NCBI GenBank assembly: GCA_021397845.1
Contig: JAHSVC010000034.1
Span: forward strand, 1,550,001 to 1,614,000
Source: Areca catechu
Lineage: Eukaryota; Streptophyta; Magnoliopsida; Arecales; Arecaceae
Length of the DNA stretch: 64,000 nt
Reading direction: 5' to 3'
Shown: in pieces, positions 58,191-64,000 of the stretch
Numbering within the stretch: the first letter of the stretch is position 1
Layout: every line of letters begins with the position of its first letter
The notes under the pieces: model-generated
The model's database searches: none
Told to the model about the DNA's origin: nothing
Seen by the model: only the letters and a program-made list of their open reading frames with translations
Program-made: the position numbers and the translations under genes

Positions 58191-58944
58191 AACTTGGTGC
58201 TTCATCTGGCCACTACATCTAGGTGGTGCCTCTGCCATCGTGGCAGCTAGTTGGATTCAATAGAGATTCCATGTCAACGATCGTACCATATCAGGATTTA
58301 TATCAAGAACTCATATAGTGATCTTCGATGATTTTAACAAGTTCACTAACATGAACGAGCATCTGAAGTATTTTGATGCGTAGATATGAGACTTGGTATT
58401 GTATTGCAGGTTTGAATATTATATCTCTTTGGGTGACTTTTCATCTGTATCCATTGTTTCCAGCTTTACTGCCTATTGGAACAGCCCAAAAGCTTAAACT
58501 GATGGTAAGAGGACCAGCTCAGCCTAATAAACTTATATGGCTTTTCTTTTATTAGTTAATGTGGGATTATAACAATTGAGTCATACTGGAGAAGGGGGGG
58601 GCAACCTATGGCTTGGGTTCTACTTGATCTAACCAGGTCCTCCTTGGCCCTAGCAATCCCAGATTCCGATAATGAATAAAGTTGTGACACATAATAAATC
58701 TATATATGGAAATATAATGGGAACTTTTTTTTTGTGGTATCGTCTTTGATATATAAGTTAGAAATTGGTTTGTGATATCAAATCATTTTCACTGGTAATG
58801 ATTAAACTGATAAAATGAATTTTTGAGTTGGGTGTTGGATTATTGATTTGGACTTGAGACCTACCCTCCTTCAAAGATGCATTTTGTTATTTAATTTTTG
58901 AACACAAAAATACAAAATCAGGAAAGGAGGTGTTTGTTTGATAT

Positions 58945-58979
<35 letters not shown>

Positions 58980-59269
58980 TTTGCCACTTGTGCATTCACA
59001 TCACTATCATTGGAACTACGGCTCCCTTATTCCGTCCAATCAAAGATGCAGAGAGTAATTATTTTGCCCGAGATCCATTTAATTGGAATATATAAATTAT
59101 AAAATAATTTGATAATTCTTAAAAATTATTTATTTAAAAAATAATATAATAATAATTTTTATTATATTTGGTTGAGAAAAGCTTTTTTTTTTTTAAATAT
59201 ATTAAAAAATTATTATGTTTGATTGGAAGTAATTCTATCTAGAAATATGGTCAAATTTATAAATATATC
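58191..59269. other. Anonymous AT-rich flank of T3
   Basis: No supported gene. Includes an (ATTT)n microsatellite at about 58942-58981 and, at 59090-59260, an AT-rich segment with TTATATTTGGTTGAGAAAAG and TTATGTTTGATTGG phrases suggestive of a small non-autonomous DNA element (MITE), cut by T3. That reading is tentative. Confidence 0.45.
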
Positions 59270-60639
59270 TGATGTGGCGAGACCGCTGATGTGGTTAGCT
59301 GGCAGGTACCACATTAAAGGAGACCGCCACGTCGGACGCCAAGGCAACACCTCAGCCTGGACCATTCTGTCGAGCTGAGCTGAGCTCCTACAAGACAACG
59401 AGCCGAGCTCCGTCCTCCGCCAGGTCGCGCCCGCGAGCTCGGGATGCCTAGGCCGGAGCCGTTCTCCGCCCTCCAGAGCGAGACCCTCGGAGGTTAGAGC
59501 CCTGTGGTCGAGGTCGAGCTCAGCGCTCACCCGCCAATGTGGAGCCTCTCCGAGCGTGTGCCCTCTGAACCGGGTCCGTCCTCCGCCCTCCAGAGCGAGA
59601 CCCTCGGAGGTTAGAGCCCTGTAGTCGAGGTCGAGCTCAGCGCTCACCCGCCAATGTGGAGCCTCTCCGAGCGCGCGCCCTCTGGACCGGGTCCATCCCT
59701 CCCTCCAGAGCGAGACCCTCGGAGGTTAGAGCCCTGTGGTCGAGGTCAAGCTCAGCGGTCACCCCCAATGTGGAGCCTCTCCGAGCACGCGCCCTCTGGA
59801 CCGGGCCCACACTCTCCATCAAGGTGACCGCACGAGCTCGGAGCATCCAGCCCGGAGCAAGTCCTGCCATCCCGGGACACCGGCGGGCCACCCGAGGATC
59901 ATGGAACAGCGCCCCCCATACTGCCATAACTACCTGTCCGGCCGTACTTCCAGGGGGATGGGCCAGCCAGAAAGCACGAACCCCTAGGGCGGTGACCCTC
60001 AGATCGAGGCTCTGTCAAGCTTTCCGAAATGGGACGACCGGAGAGGATGTCAGAATGAATGGAAGCTTCCCCTACCACCTGTCAGGGAAGGCGTCTCTTC
60101 CACGGCATGGAACCCTGCCGCACGCACCTGCCAACCCAGCGAGGATCCCGAGGCAAGCGCCAAACGGCCAATCTTCAACTACAAAGAACAATCGACACCC
60201 CCAAAAAGGGAGGAGGTAATAGCAAAAAAACAACAGTAACCACAAACAACAACAATCCACCACTAGCACAAGCGCAAGCTCGGCCAAGAGGGCGAAGCAC
60301 CATCACCAACACCACAACTGAAGGAAAACGAGAAAACAAGGAGAAGCGGAGGAACAGGGAACCCCTCTGTCCTTACTATCATTCTCCCCCTGCAATGTTT
60401 TCTCCTTCACTCACATCTTTCACTCCTCCTAGTGCGGAGTCCATCAGAGGGGCCTGACCAGGAGGATCTGTTCCCATGGATCGTCATTGACTTGATCATC
60501 GGAGTGTCCCCACCGGAACCCCAGCCCGGGTCACTAACCCCTGTTTCGCAGGTCTAAGAGCAAAGGACCAACAGGCAGTGAAGAGAGCGCACTTCGGCGT
60601 CGATAGCAGCTACGGGCTACGACGGTCTTGGCAGCAACA
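59270..60639 (+). repeat. T3 5' LTR
   Basis: 1370 bp, ends GGCAGCAACA. Contains about three copies of the 117-bp repeat (59450-59800; landmarks 59542, 59659 and 59773), against five and six in D. Confidence 0.88.
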
Positions 60640-60641
60640 GA

Positions 60642-60661
60642 TTGGCGCGCCATGTAAGGGG
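60642..60661 (+). promoter_or_regulatory. T3 primer-binding site
   Basis: TTGGCGCGCCATGTAAGGGG, two bases after the LTR; Tat-type site as in D and T1. Confidence 0.88.
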
Positions 60662-60706
60662 GCAAAAACCCTCCACCTCTTCAAAGACAAGCCAGGCAGC
60701 AGGAAG

Positions 60707-62345
60707 ATGGTGATGACAAGGGCAAGGGAGGCTTCCACCAGTCGTGCAGGAGACTCCCCCTCTTGAGGGAACCGGCACCGCCAAGAAGCGGAGCCACCTG
60801 TTCCGGTCCAGCCACCTCCACCGAAGATCCAAATGCTGCACTTGCCCAGCAAATACATGCAAGTCCTTGCCACGACAGTACGCCAGCTTCAATATCAGTA
60901 CCGTCCGTGCCACCCACCAACAGCCAGGGACCCTAGCGGCCCACGCCACACTCCCCGCGACAGCCTGTGCTCCTTCCAAGGAAGGCCGTCGCAGCCGCGG
61001 GCCCCACCGACAACCGGGCAGCCATCAAGCTCCGTCGAAAAGACAACGAGCCGGCTCTGCCGATGGAGAGAGCCGCTCGTCGAACCTCGGGCGAGATGTG
61101 CCCAGACCCCACCGAGACAAGAAAAGCAAGATCCCCCGCCACGGGTGCCATGCATCCATGTCACCTTCTCCATCTCCTTCGTGGAGGGTCCACTGATGAG
61201 CCGTCAATCGCGCGGCGGAAAGGTGCCTGGAGGAACATGAACGCAAGCTGGTGGAGTTCGCCCGCCGGTTTGCCAGCATGCAGGGCTTTGCTAGTGACGC
61301 TAGTGGGCTACGACGCTCGCCCCCATTCTCCCAAGAATACAAGCGGAGCCGATCCCACACCGGTTCTGATGCCGCAGGTGGATCCTTACGATGGGACCAC
61401 CGACCTCCTGAACCACATGGAAAGCTACCGGACCCTTATGAGGGTCCAAGGGGCCACCGACGCTCTCTTTGCGTTGCTTTCCTGCTACTCTCCGGAAGGG
61501 CACAGGCGTGGTTCCACCCCCATCTGGAGCCAGAGAGCATCAGCTCCTTCGCCCAGCTGGGGCAAAAGTTCGTGGCTCACTTCGATGCTTGCAGGAAGTT
61601 GTCACGAGAGGTTGACAGCCACTTCTCCATCCGGCAGTAGGACCGCGAGCCCCTGCGGGACTACGTGGCCCGTTTCAAGGCCACCTCGTTGGAGATCTAC
61701 AATTTTGAAGAGCCAGTCACCATGCTGGTGCTGAAGCGAGGGCTCAGGACCTCCTGTCTGACCTACTCGCTGGATAAGAACCCCCCAAGACCTACTCCGA
61801 GTCTGCTCCGGGCTCAAAAGTACATCCGCACCGAGGAGGCGGATCATACGAGGCGGATCTCAACGGAGGACCCTTGAAGAAGTCGGCCCTTGCTGAAGCA
61901 TCCAGGGCCCGAAAACGGCACCCCAGGCTCCGAGCTCCCGGAGGGACCGACCAAGACTGAGAGGGACCCCTGTCCTCGAGGAGAGCTACACCCCTCTCCT
62001 CGCCCCGAGGACGAAAATCCTTATGAAAAATTGAGGTGAGGACTATCTGAGGCGCCCACCTCCGTTGAGGACCTCCACCGACCGCGACAAGGCGAAGTAC
62101 TGTCGCTTTCACCCACGACCACGGCACGACACCGAGGAATGCCGCAACCTCAAGTGGGAATTGAAGAGCTCATCAAGAGAGCTATCTCAAAAGGTTCGTG
62201 GGGGGCAGACCTCAGGTGGAGTCCCAAGCGCTCGTCGCCCTTCCACCAGCTCCAACCATCGACAACCGCCCCCCGAGAAGCCAGTGGGCATGATTTCTCG
62301 GGAGCTGCTCGTGCATCTAAGAGGACCTGGGGGGCAGGGACTCTG
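60707..62345 (+). pseudogene. gag: T3 gag (broken)
   Basis: Start ATG 60707 (MVMTRAREASTSRAGDSPS, then TGA). The N-terminal part is Pro-rich. Capsid-like region: MPQVDPYDGTTDLLNHMESY, LMRVQGATDALF (61370-61470), LEPESISSFAQLGQKFVAHF (about 61530), DYVARFKATSLEIYNFEEP and LKRGLRTSCLTYSLDKN (61660-61785). Nucleocapsid KYCRFHPRPRHDTEEC (about 62093-62140) with zinc-type Cys/His. Frame changes between these blocks and a stop near 61640 make it inactive. It is the best preserved Tat gag in the window and the reference for reading T1 and D. Confidence 0.87.
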
Positions 62346-62400
62346 AGAATGTACTTTCCTTTATAAGGGAGGGGAAAGACGGGGGAAAAATGTAAATAAT

Positions 62401-64000
62401 GATGCCGTGGTCGTCGAAATGACGATCGCGAAGCACCCTGTAAAGCGCATCATGGTTGATAGTGAAGCTCCACGGACGTGCTTTTTTATGATGCCTTCTA
62501 GGATTAATCTCTCCCCCGATCAGCTTAGGCCCGTGTACACACCTATTGTTGGTTTCACGGGCGATTCCGTAAGGATAGAGGAAGAAATCACTCTCCCGGT
62601 CACTGCCGGAACCCCACCTCGGCAGAGCACCGTCATAATGACTTTCACGGTTGTAAGGCTTCCTTCCGCCTACAACAGATATTGGGCCCAACCCGGGCTC
62701 AACCTGCTTGACGTCGTTGTCTCCACTAAGAGGCTACTTGTACAGTTCCTAACTCCCTATGGTGTCGGGAATGAGAGGAACGCCCCAGCCATGCAGCACT
62801 GTTTCCAAACCCCCCTGGGGCCAAGGCCCTCAGGACGACCCTAGTGCAGATGACCTCGACCAAAGGCCCAAGACCCCAGGAGAGGCCCGATCGAGCATCT
62901 ACTTTCTCATCCGCTCGGAGAGGACCCCACAAAGATGGTGCAGATCGGAGCCCAGCTACCCGAGGAAGAGAGGGCCCATAGCTGGATTCCTGTGGGCGAA
63001 TGAGATGTTTTCGCCTGGACAGCGGCGGACATGCAAGGTATCCCCCCTGACATCATTACTCATAAATTGAGTGTCGACCCAAAGCACAAGCCAGTTCAAC
63101 AAAAGAAGAGAAGTTTTGCCCCGAAGAGACAGGCAGCTATCAAAGAAGAAGTTGACAAACTCCTGGCTACCAATTTCGTCCGAGAGGTCCAATACTCGAG
63201 CTGGCTGGCGAATGTAGTGATGGTCAAGAAGAAAATGACAAATGGAGGATCTGTGTGGACTACCCGACCTCAATAAAACTTGCCCGAAGGATAGCTTCCC
63301 TCTCCCGAAGATCGACCAGCTAGTAGATGCCACCTCGGGCCACCGATTGCTCTCCTTCATGGATGCATTTTTCGGGTACAATCAAATCCGCATGCATCCG
63401 GAAGATGAGGAGCACACTGCCTTCATCACCGACCAAGGATGTACTGTTATAGGATGATGCCTTTTGGCCTGAAGAATGCAGGAGCTACCTACCAGCGCCT
63501 GGTCAGTAGGGTCTTCAAAGATTAGATTGGCCGCAACATGCAAGTGTATGTGGATGACATGCTCGTCATGAGCAGGCAGGCTCGAGCCATGTAGCTGACC
63601 TCGCCAAATCCTTCCACAACTTGCGGCAACATCAGATGAAGCTGAACCCAGCAAAGTGCTCCTTCGGGTGGCGGCCGGAAAATTTCTCAGCTTTATGGTC
63701 ACCCAAAGGGGCATCGAAGCAAACCTGAAGAAGGTGCAGGCCATCATCGATATGGAACACCCGACCTCCAGAAGCAGGTCCAGCGCCTGACGGGACGAGT
63801 CCCGCTCTCAGTAGATTCATCTCGAGGTCGGCTGATCGTTGCCTGCCATTTTTCAAGGCGCTGCGCAAGATGCATGACTTCACCTGGACCGAGGAGTGCA
63901 GGACAGCCTTTGAGGAGCTGAAGAACTTCCTCGCCTCCCCTCCGTTGCTCTCCAAACCGGAAGAGGGAGAGGAGCTCTTGCTGTACCTGGCGATAACACC
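62401..64000 (+). pseudogene. pol: T3 pol, protease to RNase H start (broken, runs off window)
   Basis: Protease region 62407-62800: the active-site motif reads DSEA instead of DSG, followed by FTGDSVRIEEEITLPVTAG and VVRLPSAYN. RT from about 63030: DIITHKLSVDPKHKPV, NFVREVQYSSWLANVVMVKK, FFGYNQIRMHPEDEEHT, and catalytic YVDDM at 63547-63561. Frameshifts occur near 63235, 63440, 63590 and 63660, and stops near 63524 and 63590. The last ~100 bases resemble the DFAWMEECLEAF..LLLYL part of T1 RNase H. Confidence 0.87.

Larger units (their letters stand above)
59270..64000 (+). mobile_element. Tat-type element T3, 5' half
   Basis: Begins with an LTR (TGATGTGGCGAG...) homologous to the D LTR, then PBS, gag, protease and RT up to the start of RNase H at the window edge. 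The 3' half, including any aORF and the 3' LTR, is outside. Many frame lesions. Confidence 0.9.

Noticed and set aside
59080..59269. MITE with identifiable ends
   Set aside because: Style is suggestive, but I could not find both terminal inverted repeats or a TSD; noted only as a possibility.

Overview
The window is plant nuclear DNA made almost entirely of nested, mostly decayed LTR retrotransposons; I find no convincing host gene. The evidence is direct: plant-type Ty1/copia and Ty3/gypsy gag-pol domains, TGGTATCAGAGC primer-binding sites (complementary to initiator-Met tRNA), LTR pairs bounded by TG...CA, and 5-bp target-site duplications (TSDs). A monocot is plausible from the Tat-type elements, but the species cannot be named from sequence alone.

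Layout. (1) 1-23540: a Sirevirus-type Ty1/copia element (S, + strand) whose 5' LTR lies before the window and whose 3' LTR is missing. Its protease coding region is split by chromovirus G1 (712-17548, + strand, TSD CTCAA). The gag of G1 is in turn split by a younger, nearly intact chromovirus G2 (3983-12535, - strand, TSD CAAAG). S resumes at 17549 with integrase, RT and RNase H, then an envelope-like ORF. (2) 23541-55556: a Tat-lineage Ty3/gypsy element (T1, - strand) with gag-pol on the - strand and an additional antisense ORF (aORF) on the + strand. A Sirevirus solo LTR (25232-26697, TSD ATCCG) sits in the aORF. A large copia element (C, 33422-54485) sits in the gag. C carries a chromovirus solo LTR in its 5' LTR (34908-36521, TSD ACTTT) and a second Tat-type element D in its leader (38000-47824, TSD CTTTG). 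D has lost pol but keeps its LTRs, gag ends, tandem repeats and aORF. (3) 55557-59269: AT-rich anonymous DNA with a 66-bp minisatellite (57176-58190). (4) 59270-64000: the 5' half of a third Tat-type element (T3, + strand), running off the window.

How the parts relate. Nesting gives relative ages: S is older than G1, which is older than G2; T1 is older than C, which is older than D and the solo LTRs. By-eye LTR comparison agrees (about 35 differences per 1.2 kb in G1, about 7 per 1.3 kb in G2). The most interesting biology is the aORF shared by T1 and D. It encodes a Transposase_28-like domain and an alpha-helical C-terminal part, runs antisense to gag-pol, and is broken at two matching places by short sequences with splice signals. 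Other unusual signals are a 5'-leader block shared by gypsy (G1, G2) and copia (C) elements, a 21-bp-phased array of palindromes in the Sirevirus LTR, and several tandem arrays with units divisible by three inside Tat elements and their LTRs.
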